The notes below the pieces were generated by a model that worked only from the letters and a program-made list of their open reading frames with translations, was not told the origin of the DNA and searched no databases. 64,000 bases of DNA from Aquimarina sp. Aq107. GTDB taxonomy: Bacteria > Bacteroidota > Bacteroidia > Flavobacteriales > Flavobacteriaceae. This document shows positions 26,840 through 36,820 of this stretch, piece after piece. The stretch lies in assembly GCF_943733665.1 (NCBI RefSeq), contig NZ_OX030782.1, positions 392,001 through 456,000 on the forward strand. The letters run 5' to 3'. The translations under genes were made by a program, and so were the position numbers. The first letter of the stretch is position 1. Every line of letters starts with the position of its first letter.

Positions 26840-28405
26840 ATGAGAAAACAAATTATTATTATCGGAGCGGGCCCTGGGGGGATTCAATTAGCTTACTATC
26901 TTGAAAAAAATAATATAGATTATCTAGTACTGGAGCGAAATGATAAATCAGGTTCGTTTTATGAAAAATTTCCTATTCACAAAAAGTTAATTTCTATTAA
27001 CAAGGTACATACAGGTTTTGAGGATCCAGAGGTTAATATGAGATTCGATTGGAACTCACTATTAAGTGATGATAATGAAGTATTATTCAAAGATTTTTCT
27101 GAAGAATATTTTCCAAGTTCAGATTCATTTGTAGAATATATAAATAAATATTCTGAATATCATAATCTTAATATAAAATATAATTCCGAAGTAAAACAAA
27201 TAAGAAAATCGGATCATTTTGAAATAGAAACGAATGATGAAACATATCAATGTGAGCACTTAGTAATTGCTACTGGTTTGAGTAAGCCTTATATGCCAAA
27301 TATAGAGAATATTGATTTATGTACGAATTATGTTGATCTAGAGTTTGATCCTAAACCATATACAGGAAAACGAATATTAATATTAGGAAAAGCAAATTCT
27401 GCTTTTGAAACAGCTGATCACTTAATCCCATATGCAACGTTGATTCATTGTTTGAGTCCAAACCCTTTAAAACTTGCCTGGGGCACACATTATGTGGGTC
27501 ATTTGAGAGCTGTAAATAATAATTTCTTAGATACGTACCAGTTAAAATCACAAAATGCTGTTATTAATGGAGAAATTGAGTCAATCAAATTCGAAAACAA
27601 CCAATATTATGTCACTGTCGCTTATGGAAATGCAAATGGTGAGGTTGAAGAGTTAATATATGATGAGATAATCAATTGTACAGGTTTTAAATTTGATACG
27701 TCAATGTTTCATGATAGTATAAAACCAGAATTAAGTAATAGAGATAAATTTCCAAAGCAAAACTCTAGTTGGGAATCGGTAAATATCGAGAATTTATATT
27801 TTGCAGGTACTATAACTCAAATGAGAGATTACAAAAAATCTACTTCTGGATTTATTCATGGATTTAGATATAATAGTAAATGTCTATACCACATATTAGA
27901 TAATAAAATTAATGATAAAGAGTGGGTATACGAATCAGAAGAATTGGTTTCTCCTGAAAGTATGGCTCAAAAAATTATCGATAACGTAAATAGGGCATCA
28001 AGTTTATGGCAACAATTTGGATATATAGGACATGTTATTGTTTTAACTGATGAGGGTACATTAAAGTACTTTTATGACGTTCCTGTTGATTATTTACACG
28101 ATAATTATTCATTATTTGGTTCTAGATATTTTGTAATTACACTAGAATATGGAGACGAAATCTTCAAGAATGCTAGTGATATATTTGCAGTAGAACGTGT
28201 TCATAAAGATGATGTTGATAATGCACATCTAAGTGCTTTTTTACACCCTATAGTTAGAGAGTATTACCAAGGAGAACTAGTGACAACTCATCATATTATC
28301 GAAGATTTTGAAAGCAAATGGGATGAATATGATACGCATGTTCTTCCTTTAATTAAATATCTCGAAGGTAAGTTTGTTACACTAAAAAGTGAACTTCTTA
28401 AATGA
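26840..28405 (+). CDS. FOXRED2-like FAD/NAD(P)H-dependent oxidoreductase (flavin monooxygenase family)
   Basis: 521 residues. The FAD-binding GAGPGG motif lies near residue 8. The stretch KKLISINKVHTG with FDWNSLLS resembles animal FOXRED2. A second dinucleotide-binding motif (LILGKANSAFETA, GxG-N-S-A type) is typical of flavin-dependent monooxygenases. The C-terminal part (about 385-521), including SLWQQFGYIGH and FLHPIVREYY, also fits the FOXRED2 architecture, so this is more than a short FMO core. Bacterial members occur in secondary-metabolite clusters; a role in N- or C-oxygenation of an amino acid or of the peptide is plausible but not shown by sequence. It follows the 511-bp gap and leads the transporter by about 180 bp. 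Confidence 0.75.
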   Translation: MRKQIIIIGAGPGGIQLAYYLEKNNIDYLVLERNDKSGSFYEKFPIHKKLISINKVHTGFEDPEVNMRFDWNSLLSDDNEVLFKDFSEEYFPSSDSFVEYINKYSEYHNLNIKYNSEVKQIRKSDHFEIETNDETYQCEHLVIATGLSKPYMPNIENIDLCTNYVDLEFDPKPYTGKRILILGKANSAFETADHLIPYATLIHCLSPNPLKLAWGTHYVGHLRAVNNNFLDTYQLKSQNAVINGEIESIKFENNQYYVTVAYGNANGEVEELIYDEIINCTGFKFDTSMFHDSIKPELSNRDKFPKQNSSWESVNIENLYFAGTITQMRDYKKSTSGFIHGFRYNSKCLYHILDNKINDKEWVYESEELVSPESMAQKIIDNVNRASSLWQQFGYIGHVIVLTDEGTLKYFYDVPVDYLHDNYSLFGSRYFVITLEYGDEIFKNASDIFAVERVHKDDVDNAHLSAFLHPIVREYYQGELVTTHHIIEDFESKWDEYDTHVLPLIKYLEGKFVTLKSELLK

Positions 28406-28587
28406 ATTGTATAAATAACAGTAGTACTTAAATATTTTTCTGACTTCCCTATTTATTCTAAAATGAAATATTCAAATTAGATACAATAGGTAAAGCTTAA
28501 AAGTGCCGCTAACTCTTATGTTGTAGTACAATAAAACTATAAGAATTATAGTGAGTGCAGTTCTATTTTAATCCAAAAACTTTACAT

Positions 28588-30222
28588 ATGTTAAAATTAA
28601 AACCAAAAGATATTATTCTTTTATTATTATATGCCATACCAAATACAATTTTAAGTTTTGGGATCATATATATAATAAACAAGGTTCTTGCAGGGAACGA
28701 AGAATTTTTAAAGGATTATATGATTATAGTCTTTTTATCAGCTGTAGGATATACATATTTACTAAATGTAATATTCCAGAAAGCACTCAATAAGTATGCT
28801 TTTGAAATTTTATATAAGAACGAAAAAAACCTGTTCAATCAAATACTAAGAGCTCCTTTAATAACGCTTGAAAAATTTGGCACGCAACGTTTTTATACAG
28901 CCATGGAGGATTTACGAATATTTTCCAATTTGCCCTATACAGTTACTCATACAGTTAGTTCACTATTAATGTTGGTATTAGGAGTTGTATATATGTTCAC
29001 ACTATCACCTATGTCTGCAGGAATTGTATTGGGCTTAATTGTTTTAGTAGCAGTTTGTTATTTTGTTGTTATGAACTCTATGTCTAGTCAAGTAGAAAGG
29101 TTAAGAAAATATAATGAACATTATTATAAGTATGTAAATGATTTAATTTCAGGTTTCAAAGAATTAAAATTAAGTGTATCCCGAAGAAAAAACATAATGG
29201 GAAAACATTTAGGTCCTAATCGTGATGATGCTGAAGGTTTAGATTTTAAAGTTAACTATGTTTTTCTATCCATCAATATGATAAGTCAATATGGATTGTA
29301 TATTGTTATTGGAGTTATTTTATTTGGTTTACCAGCTTTGGGGTTATTAGAAAGAGAAGATGTTATAGCCTATGTAGTTGTAATTCTATTTATTTCTGGA
29401 CCTATAAATAACTTAATAAACTTGCAGCAAATGTATACTCGTTTTATGGTTGCAAATAAGAGAATTAAAAACTTCATGAAAGATTTTCAAATTGATGATG
29501 AAGTTGCGACTTCAATCCAAAATGAAGATCAGAAGTTTGAATCTCTTGAATTTAAAAATATATCATTTAACTATGAAAATGAAAATGATGAGAAGACATT
29601 CGCGTTAGGTCCAATAGATCTTAAAATTAATCAAGGAGAAGTTCTTTTTGTTGTGGGAGGTAATGGATCTGGTAAAAGTACATTTATTAATGTTTTGACA
29701 GGTCTATACAAACCTACTGAAGGGGAAATCATTTTAAATGATAATGAATACTTGAATATCAAGGACGATTTACAAGATTCTATGACAGCAATTTTTACAA
29801 ACAATCATATATTTTCTCATAATTATGATGATTATCAACTTAAAGAGAATGATGAATATAGAGGATTGCTAGAAACCATGCGTTTAGATCAGGTAGTTAC
29901 TGATGATAAAGAAGAGTCAGCTAGAAGAAGGTTTTCTAAAGGACAAAGTAAACGAATGTCAATGATTTTTGCACTCCTTGAAAAGAAACCGGTTTTAATA
30001 TTAGATGAATGGGCAGCTGATCAAGATCCACATTTTAGAAAATACTTCTACGAAGAATTGATTCCAAAACTTAGAGCAGAAGGAAAAACGATTATTGCTG
30101 TTACTCATGATGATGCCTATTTCCACCTTGCAGATCGTATTATAAAATTTGACTACGGAAAGATTGTAAAAGACGTAGAGGTAGATAATAAAGTAGAACT
30201 TACTGAAAGTTTGTGGGCCTAG
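28588..30222 (+). CDS. SyrD/PvdE-type cyclic-peptide ABC exporter (fused membrane and ATPase domains)
   Basis: 544 residues from the ATG at 28588; an in-frame GTG at 28555 would add 11 residues. The N-terminal half holds about six membrane helices. The ATPase half has Walker A GGNGSGKST, a signature region SKGQSKR and Walker B LILDEWAADQDP. The SKGQxKR plus DEWAADQDPxFR combination is characteristic of the cyclic peptide/siderophore exporter family (SyrD, PvdE), which moves NRPS products or precursors from cytoplasm to periplasm. Placement just before the last NRPS gene and in the same cluster as a secreted hydrolase suggests export of an immature product for periplasmic processing. Good family match; cargo inferred. 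Confidence 0.88.
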   Translation: MLKLKPKDIILLLLYAIPNTILSFGIIYIINKVLAGNEEFLKDYMIIVFLSAVGYTYLLNVIFQKALNKYAFEILYKNEKNLFNQILRAPLITLEKFGTQRFYTAMEDLRIFSNLPYTVTHTVSSLLMLVLGVVYMFTLSPMSAGIVLGLIVLVAVCYFVVMNSMSSQVERLRKYNEHYYKYVNDLISGFKELKLSVSRRKNIMGKHLGPNRDDAEGLDFKVNYVFLSINMISQYGLYIVIGVILFGLPALGLLEREDVIAYVVVILFISGPINNLINLQQMYTRFMVANKRIKNFMKDFQIDDEVATSIQNEDQKFESLEFKNISFNYENENDEKTFALGPIDLKINQGEVLFVVGGNGSGKSTFINVLTGLYKPTEGEIILNDNEYLNIKDDLQDSMTAIFTNNHIFSHNYDDYQLKENDEYRGLLETMRLDQVVTDDKEESARRRFSKGQSKRMSMIFALLEKKPVLILDEWAADQDPHFRKYFYEELIPKLRAEGKTIIAVTHDDAYFHLADRIIKFDYGKIVKDVEVDNKVELTESLWA

Positions 30223-30295
30223 AAGGATTCTTTTCCTTTTCTAGTTAACTCTTCTGTAGAAGAGAAAACATTTCTTTAATTTATAGAATATCGAC

Positions 30296-33200
30296 ATGAA
30301 ATTGACACTTCCACAACAAGATGTCTATTTTGAGCAATTGTTATACCCTAACCAACCTATTTATAATATAGGTGCCAAAATAGTAATTAAGGGTAATATA
30401 GATTTTAAAACCCTGAATAAAGCTTATATAAAGCTTATCGAGCAACATGATGCATATAGAAGTATTGTCGTCAATGCTGGAGAAAATGCGGAAATTAAAA
30501 CCTTACCAAAACATGGTTCTACTCTCGGTTTTATAGATTTTTCTAATGAAGAAGATGCGAATAAAAAGGCTGAGGTGTTCATGCAAAGAACTTTTGTAGA
30601 ACCTTTCGATTTTAATTCTAAAGAATTATTACACAAGTTCATTTTGATTAAGGTAAATGAAACAAGTCACTATCTGTTTTCGGTATATCATCATATTATT
30701 ACTGATGGTTGGGGAACATCCTTAATGTTTCAACGATTAGTAAAAAATTATAATGAACTTATAGAATTAGGACATGTAGCGACAACATATCCTTATTGTT
30801 ATAAAGATTTTGTTCAGAATGATAGAGAATATAGTCTTTCAGATGCTTATTTAAAGGATAAACTTTTTTGGAAAAATAAGTTTCAAAATCTTCCTGAACG
30901 TCTATTTGAAAAACTGGATGATACTTTTGATCTCAATAAGAGCAGTCGAAAAGAATTGATGATAAAACGTTCAGTATATAATCAACTTTTAGATATTGCC
31001 AAAGAATATAAAAGTTCAACTTTTCATGTTATCCTGGCTTTGTTATACCTTTATTTTGGAAAGAAACATCAAAATAAAGATTTTGCCATTGGAATTCCAG
31101 TGTTAAATAGAGGTAAGTCTGTTTTTAAGAAAACAGTAGGGCTTTTTATGGGAGTTTCCGCTTTGCGTATGTCTCTTGATTTTGAGGATACATTTGAAGA
31201 CTTAATAGGTCAAATAAAACAACAACTAAGACAAGATTATCGTCATCAACGCTATCCACTAGGAAAATTGATAAAAGAACTGGATCTTTTCCAAGACAAG
31301 GATAGACTTTTTAATATTACATTGTCTTATGAAAAGCAGAATTATTCAGATCATTTTAAGAATACAGAAACTAGAGTTATTCCGTTAACCCATCAATCTG
31401 AAAGAGTTGCATTAGCAGTTTATATCCGAGAGTTTGATGAGCTAGAAGATGTCAAAATAGACTTTGATTATAATGTAAATTATTTTGATGAGGGTTCAAC
31501 TAGTCAGTTAGTCACGCATTTTGAGTGTCTTATGAATGATGTGATTAAAAGTACTAGCAAAAAATTATCAGAATATAATTACTTAACAAATAGAGAAAAA
31601 CAACAATTATCAGATGCTTTTAATCAAACTGAGTCGAGCTATAATAAAGATGAAACACTAGTATCCTATTTTGCTGATCAAGTCACAAAAGGAGCAAATA
31701 CTATTGCAATTCAAGATAGGTTTAAAGCTTATACCTATGAGGAATTAAATATCGTATCAAATCAAATTGCTGACTATATTTCTGGAGAAATTAGAACCCA
31801 AGATACATCTCCTATTGCTGTTTTAATGGATCGTTCAGCGGATTTAGTGGCGGTTTTAATGGGAGTTTTTAAGTCAGGAAGAGCGTATATTCCTTTAGAT
31901 CCGAGGTTCCCCAAAGAACGACTTAAATACATAATTGATCATAGTGATGTGAAATGTATCATTGGAGATGTCGAACAACAAGATGTAATTGATACGGAGG
32001 TAAGGTTTGTCAATATTGAAACGATATTAAATGATAATACCCTTAATAAAAAGTATTCTCCAAGCAAACTACATTCATCTGATACTGCCTATGTAATATA
32101 TACTTCAGGATCTACTGGAAACCCTAAAGGAGTTGAAATAAGACATCAATCACTATTGAATTTTTTATTGAGTATCCAACAAAAACCTGGAATAACGAAT
32201 GAAGATATACTGTTTTCCGTTACCACTCAGTCTTTTGATATTTCGATATTAGAGTTTTTTACTCCGTTGATTTCTGGGGCAACATTACACGTTGTAGGTA
32301 ATGATACGTTAATTGATCCACTAGCTATAATACAAGAATTAAAAGAAGTTAACCCTACTATAATACAAGCAACTCCTAGTTTTTATCAAATGCTTTATAA
32401 TGCGAACTGGGAAGGAGATAATAAAGTGAAAGTATTATGTGGAGGAGATTTGTTAAGTGAATCCCTAGCAGAAAGCTTATTAAATACTTGCTCAGACGTT
32501 TGGAACATGTATGGTCCAACGGAGACAACAATTTGGTCAAGTATAAAGAAGATTGAGTCACCTAAGGATGCTTCCAATATTGGAAAGCCAATACAAAATA
32601 CATCTATTTATGTACTAGATGAATACAAGAAGCTGTTACCAATTGGCGCTACTGGTAATATTTATATAGGAGGTGATGGATTGGCAAAAGGATATTTTAA
32701 AAACGAAGCGTTAACAAAAGAAAGATTTATAAAAAATCCATTTGACGAAAGCGGAAAAATATATAATACCGGTGATATTGGTAAGTGGAATACTAATGGA
32801 GAAATTGAGTTTTTAGGTCGTATTGATCATCAAGTGAAAATTAGAGGGTATCGCATTGAGTTGGGAGAAATAGAAACGAAATTGAACCAATTGGAAGCAA
32901 TAAAATCATCAGTTGTTATTGCTAAAAAGAGAAAAAATCAGGAATCTTCATTAGTTGCTTATGTTATTCTAAATCAAAAGAATATCGATGTAGATGATAT
33001 AATTGCCCATTTACAAAAAGAATTACCAGAGTATATGATTCCTTATACTTTTATTCCATTAGAGAGTTTTCCATTAACACCTAATAAAAAAGTAGACAGG
33101 AAAATATTAACATCAAGAGATGTAGAGGTTTCTTCTAATATATCCAAACATAAAAAACCAACATCCTTTTTAGAGATTAGGCTTTGCGAATATTATAAAG

Positions 33201-34744
33201 AGGTTTTGGAAACAAAAAGCGAAATAGGTATCACAGATAATTTTTTCAGACTTGGAGGGCACTCATTAAATGCAGTCAGATTAATTGGTAAAATAGAAAA
33301 AGAATTGGGGTATCAAATCTCTTTGAAAACCATTTTTGATCATCCTACAATAGTATTATTATCATCATATTTAGAACTGAAAGAAGCTCAAGAAATAAAA
33401 TCAATACCGAGGACAACAATAAGATCATATTATCCAATTACATTACCACAATATGCAATATGGTTAGCTTCATTTCAAAGTGAAAAATCAGTTGCCTATA
33501 ACATGTTTAGATCTTATAGAGTGAAAGGTGATTTTGATCATGTTTTATTAGAAAAAGTATTCAGAAATATTATTAATAAATATGAAACTTTACGAACAAA
33601 TTTTGTTGAATTTAAAGGAGTTCCGCATCAAATAATTAGACCAAGTGAAGAAACCCTTTTTAAGATAGATCGCTTTTTTGTAAATAATATTGATTTAAAA
33701 AACGAACTGAAAGAATATGCAAATCACGAGTTTGATCTCAAGGATGAAACTCTAGTTCGTTTGGGTATGTTTGAAACAGAGACAGGTGATTGTTATTTAT
33801 TATTTGTAACTCATCATATCATGATGGATGGATGGTCATTAGAGGTTTTGATTAATGATGTTATTGAAAAATATACTTCATTAACTTCTGGAATAAGCTT
33901 ACAACAAGAGAAGTTAAGCCTCCAGTTTAAGGATTATGCAGTTTGGCAGCATAATATTGAGCTTGATAACAAAAATGATAACTATCGATTTTGGAAACAA
34001 TACCTCAATAATTATCAATGGAGAAGCCTTGTTTCTTATGATCAAGATGAAAAATTGAGTAAGAAGTATTCTGGGAGTTTTTATCATTTTAACTGGGATA
34101 AAACATTTCTTGAAAAGTTAAATCAAATAGCTTTAAGTCAAAAGACTACACTGCATACATTATTAGCTGCAGCATTCAATATCCTGATCTATAAAATGGA
34201 AGGGCTTAGCGATATTTGTATAGGTACCATAAATTCTGGAAGACCTTTCTCAGATCTGCATTCTCAAATTGGAATGTTTGTGAAAACACTACCATTACGT
34301 TTAAGAATAAAACCAGATCAATTGTTTACAGACATGTTACAAAATGTACAAGAGGATATGTTGACAATTGATAAGCATCAAGATATTCCTGAAGAAATAT
34401 TAAGCTCTTTAAGATTAGAAGCAATTTTAGTATTACAAAATCCTACGTTTAACTATGAGAAAATTGAAATAAATCAAGATTTCTCCTTAGAGTTTAATAC
34501 AGTAGATGCGAAATACAATAGGTTGCCGCTATTAGTTAGCTTTTCTATAAATGAAAAGCATCTACATGGTTCTATTTATTACGATACCAGTAAATACGAA
34601 ATTGAAACTATCGAACTTTTGGTCTTGAAATACAAAAAAATTCTTGAAGAGCTCGTACATAACTCGAACATCTCAATAAATGACATAAATGCGGACTTAG
34701 CATTTGAACAAGAAAAAGCTATTGAAATAGATTTTAGCTTTTAA
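30296..34744 (+). CDS. NRPS C-A-PCP-C, predicted Gly module with terminal condensation domain
   Basis: 1482 residues. It starts directly with a C domain (about 1-430, HHIITDG from His132) and lacks the TubC-type docking domain of the other NRPS proteins. The A domain (about 460-945) has YTSGSTGNPKG, YNTGDIG and NKKVDRK. The pocket reads D-I-L-Q-L-G-M-I-W-K, close to the Gly code DILQLGLIWK. PCP Ser990 in GGHSLNA. A second C domain (about 1040-1470) has intact HHIMMDG from His1173 and nothing after it. No thioesterase or reductase domain exists in this or any visible protein, so the terminal C domain is the best candidate for release, by cyclisation or by condensation with a free amine. It could also feed a carrier protein encoded elsewhere. 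Confidence 0.94.
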   Translation: MKLTLPQQDVYFEQLLYPNQPIYNIGAKIVIKGNIDFKTLNKAYIKLIEQHDAYRSIVVNAGENAEIKTLPKHGSTLGFIDFSNEEDANKKAEVFMQRTFVEPFDFNSKELLHKFILIKVNETSHYLFSVYHHIITDGWGTSLMFQRLVKNYNELIELGHVATTYPYCYKDFVQNDREYSLSDAYLKDKLFWKNKFQNLPERLFEKLDDTFDLNKSSRKELMIKRSVYNQLLDIAKEYKSSTFHVILALLYLYFGKKHQNKDFAIGIPVLNRGKSVFKKTVGLFMGVSALRMSLDFEDTFEDLIGQIKQQLRQDYRHQRYPLGKLIKELDLFQDKDRLFNITLSYEKQNYSDHFKNTETRVIPLTHQSERVALAVYIREFDELEDVKIDFDYNVNYFDEGSTSQLVTHFECLMNDVIKSTSKKLSEYNYLTNREKQQLSDAFNQTESSYNKDETLVSYFADQVTKGANTIAIQDRFKAYTYEELNIVSNQIADYISGEIRTQDTSPIAVLMDRSADLVAVLMGVFKSGRAYIPLDPRFPKERLKYIIDHSDVKCIIGDVEQQDVIDTEVRFVNIETILNDNTLNKKYSPSKLHSSDTAYVIYTSGSTGNPKGVEIRHQSLLNFLLSIQQKPGITNEDILFSVTTQSFDISILEFFTPLISGATLHVVGNDTLIDPLAIIQELKEVNPTIIQATPSFYQMLYNANWEGDNKVKVLCGGDLLSESLAESLLNTCSDVWNMYGPTETTIWSSIKKIESPKDASNIGKPIQNTSIYVLDEYKKLLPIGATGNIYIGGDGLAKGYFKNEALTKERFIKNPFDESGKIYNTGDIGKWNTNGEIEFLGRIDHQVKIRGYRIELGEIETKLNQLEAIKSSVVIAKKRKNQESSLVAYVILNQKNIDVDDIIAHLQKELPEYMIPYTFIPLESFPLTPNKKVDRKILTSRDVEVSSNISKHKKPTSFLEIRLCEYYKEVLETKSEIGITDNFFRLGGHSLNAVRLIGKIEKELGYQISLKTIFDHPTIVLLSSYLELKEAQEIKSIPRTTIRSYYPITLPQYAIWLASFQSEKSVAYNMFRSYRVKGDFDHVLLEKVFRNIINKYETLRTNFVEFKGVPHQIIRPSEETLFKIDRFFVNNIDLKNELKEYANHEFDLKDETLVRLGMFETETGDCYLLFVTHHIMMDGWSLEVLINDVIEKYTSLTSGISLQQEKLSLQFKDYAVWQHNIELDNKNDNYRFWKQYLNNYQWRSLVSYDQDEKLSKKYSGSFYHFNWDKTFLEKLNQIALSQKTTLHTLLAAAFNILIYKMEGLSDICIGTINSGRPFSDLHSQIGMFVKTLPLRLRIKPDQLFTDMLQNVQEDMLTIDKHQDIPEEILSSLRLEAILVLQNPTFNYEKIEINQDFSLEFNTVDAKYNRLPLLVSFSINEKHLHGSIYYDTSKYEIETIELLVLKYKKILEELVHNSNISINDINADLAFEQEKAIEIDFSF

Positions 34745-34781
34745 ATATCACGAATAAATAAAATTAGAATAATCAGAAATT

Positions 34782-36722
34782 ATGAGTTTTTATATGAAAA
34801 ATATAACAGCAGTCGTATTGTTGGTCCTTAGTTGTTTAACCACAATACAAAGTCAAAAAGGATCTTTACAAGAGACAGAAACTTTTTTCCCTAACGTAAA
34901 CGTATTAAAAGAAGATACAATAGAATATAAGTTTCTTTCTGTTCCTGAAAATTGGGATGATTCTAAAGGAAATACAATAAAAATTGCAGTTTGTATATTA
35001 AAAAATAAGTCTAATAAAGCGAATGCCGATGCTGTTGTTTTTATTCAAGGAGGTCCTGGAGCTAGTGGCGTTCAAAACATTAGATCTTGGTATAAGCATC
35101 CTCTACGGGAAAAGAATGATATTGTCTTATTTGATATTAGAGGGACTGGGTTTTCAGAACCTAGACTTTGTCCTGATCTAGGGAAGAAATTTATGGAAAT
35201 CTTGGCTAAAAATCAATCAGAAACAGAAGATGAAAAACAAAAAACATCAGAGGCTTTGTCCTGTAAACAGGATCTTCTAAATCAAGGAGTGGATATAGAA
35301 GCTTATAATAGTTTATCGGTTTCACAGGATTTACATGCTTTAAAGAAATTATTGGGATATTCCAATTGGCACGTATATGGAGCTTCATATGGAACATATA
35401 TGGCTCAGGTTTATACAAGTATGTTTCCAAATGATATTAAAACTTTATCATTGGATTCTCCCATTTCTGATATATCAACGTACTATACAAGGAATACTAC
35501 TAATTATATGAGTAGTCTTTCTAAAGTTTTTAAAAAATGTTTGAGCGATTCAGATTGTCATAATCAATATCCTGATTTGAAGACGATATATTATAAAACT
35601 ATTGCAGATTTGGAAGAAAATCCGATAACTGTAAAAGTTGATAAGAAAATAATTGCATCTGGAGAATTTACATATAATTCAGAAGATTTTAAAATAGCAA
35701 TACAGCAGGCATTATATAACAAAAAACTTGTGGAGGTAATTCCGCTTTTAATCTATCAATTTCATGAAAGAAATGAAGATGCTCTTGGAAATTTAGTAGC
35801 TGCATTTTCTAGCTTGCTTGGAATGGATTATGGAGTGTATTTTTGTGTAAGCTGTAATGAAACACTTCCTAACAATAAAATTTCAGAATATCAAACTGAT
35901 GCATCCAAGTATAAAGGACTGAAAGGTGGGGTTGCATTTTATAAATCGGATTTTAAGGTTTGCGAGAAATGGAATCTTAATCGACGGGACACAATAGTGC
36001 CTCATGATTTATCTAAATTATCAAGTATATCATCTCCAGTACTCGTATTTTCTGGTGAGTATGATCCTATAACTCCAGTTACAAATGGTGATGAAGTAGC
36101 TCGAAAATTTAAAAAAGGATATACAGTTATTGGACATAATCTAGGTCATGTTCCAGGTTTTACAAAAACGGGTAATCAAGTAGTTGAAGCTTTTATTAAT
36201 GATCTAAATAAAAAATTAGATGTCTCTGCATTCAACAATGAGGATGCGATAGACTTTGTTAATGGAGTTGTTATTAATCCAGGTGTCTCAAAAGTTGGTA
36301 ATAACTTAAGTAAATTAAATTTAGTCTTTTTACTTCCATTGTTTGTGGCACTATTAATAATGTTTGTTTTTATTTTTACATATGTGACTAAATTATTGAA
36401 GAAACAATACAATACTAATTCCGATAAAATAATAAGAGTTCTTAGTGCTCTAACATCTATTGTTGGGATCACTGGTTTGATTAGTCTCGTTTTGGCTTTA
36501 ATGAAAGTAGCTGGTCAAAACTATTTTGTTTTAGCATTTGGTCTGCCTGAAAACTTCAATTATATATTTATCGTATTACTAATATTTAGTGTATTGCTCT
36601 TTATAACTATGTTATACTTCATAGTTCGGATTAAAATTATCAATGATAGAAGCATTGTTTTTTCAGTGTTATTCTCAAACATGCTACTAGCTACTTACCT
36701 ATTCTATTGGGGTGTTTTATAA
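34782..36722 (+). CDS. Secreted alpha/beta-hydrolase (S33/TAP-like peptidase) with four C-terminal membrane helices
   Basis: 646 residues. Signal peptide about 1-24. The alpha/beta-hydrolase body shows GGPGASG (oxyanion region), DIRGTGFSEP, the nucleophile Ser202 in GASYGT, acid Asp428 in GEYDPITP and His456 in LGHVPG: a complete triad of the prolyl/tripeptidyl-aminopeptidase type. Residues about 514-646 then form four hydrophobic helices, which anchor the enzyme in the inner membrane with the hydrolase in the periplasm. Four-helix C-terminal anchors are unusual for this family and recall the layout of ClbP, a prodrug peptidase of a different fold. It lies 37 bp after the last NRPS. Likely role: trimming or maturing the exported peptide. 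Function inferred from fold and context. Confidence 0.82.
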   Translation: MSFYMKNITAVVLLVLSCLTTIQSQKGSLQETETFFPNVNVLKEDTIEYKFLSVPENWDDSKGNTIKIAVCILKNKSNKANADAVVFIQGGPGASGVQNIRSWYKHPLREKNDIVLFDIRGTGFSEPRLCPDLGKKFMEILAKNQSETEDEKQKTSEALSCKQDLLNQGVDIEAYNSLSVSQDLHALKKLLGYSNWHVYGASYGTYMAQVYTSMFPNDIKTLSLDSPISDISTYYTRNTTNYMSSLSKVFKKCLSDSDCHNQYPDLKTIYYKTIADLEENPITVKVDKKIIASGEFTYNSEDFKIAIQQALYNKKLVEVIPLLIYQFHERNEDALGNLVAAFSSLLGMDYGVYFCVSCNETLPNNKISEYQTDASKYKGLKGGVAFYKSDFKVCEKWNLNRRDTIVPHDLSKLSSISSPVLVFSGEYDPITPVTNGDEVARKFKKGYTVIGHNLGHVPGFTKTGNQVVEAFINDLNKKLDVSAFNNEDAIDFVNGVVINPGVSKVGNNLSKLNLVFLLPLFVALLIMFVFIFTYVTKLLKKQYNTNSDKIIRVLSALTSIVGITGLISLVLALMKVAGQNYFVLAFGLPENFNYIFIVLLIFSVLLFITMLYFIVRIKIINDRSIVFSVLFSNMLLATYLFYWGVL

Positions 36723-36820
36723 ATATAATAAGATTCTCTACAAGATTGTTGCCTTCATAATAACCTGAAATACTATTTGGAGTCCACAACATTCTCCATT
36801 TTACAATTAAAATAACGATT

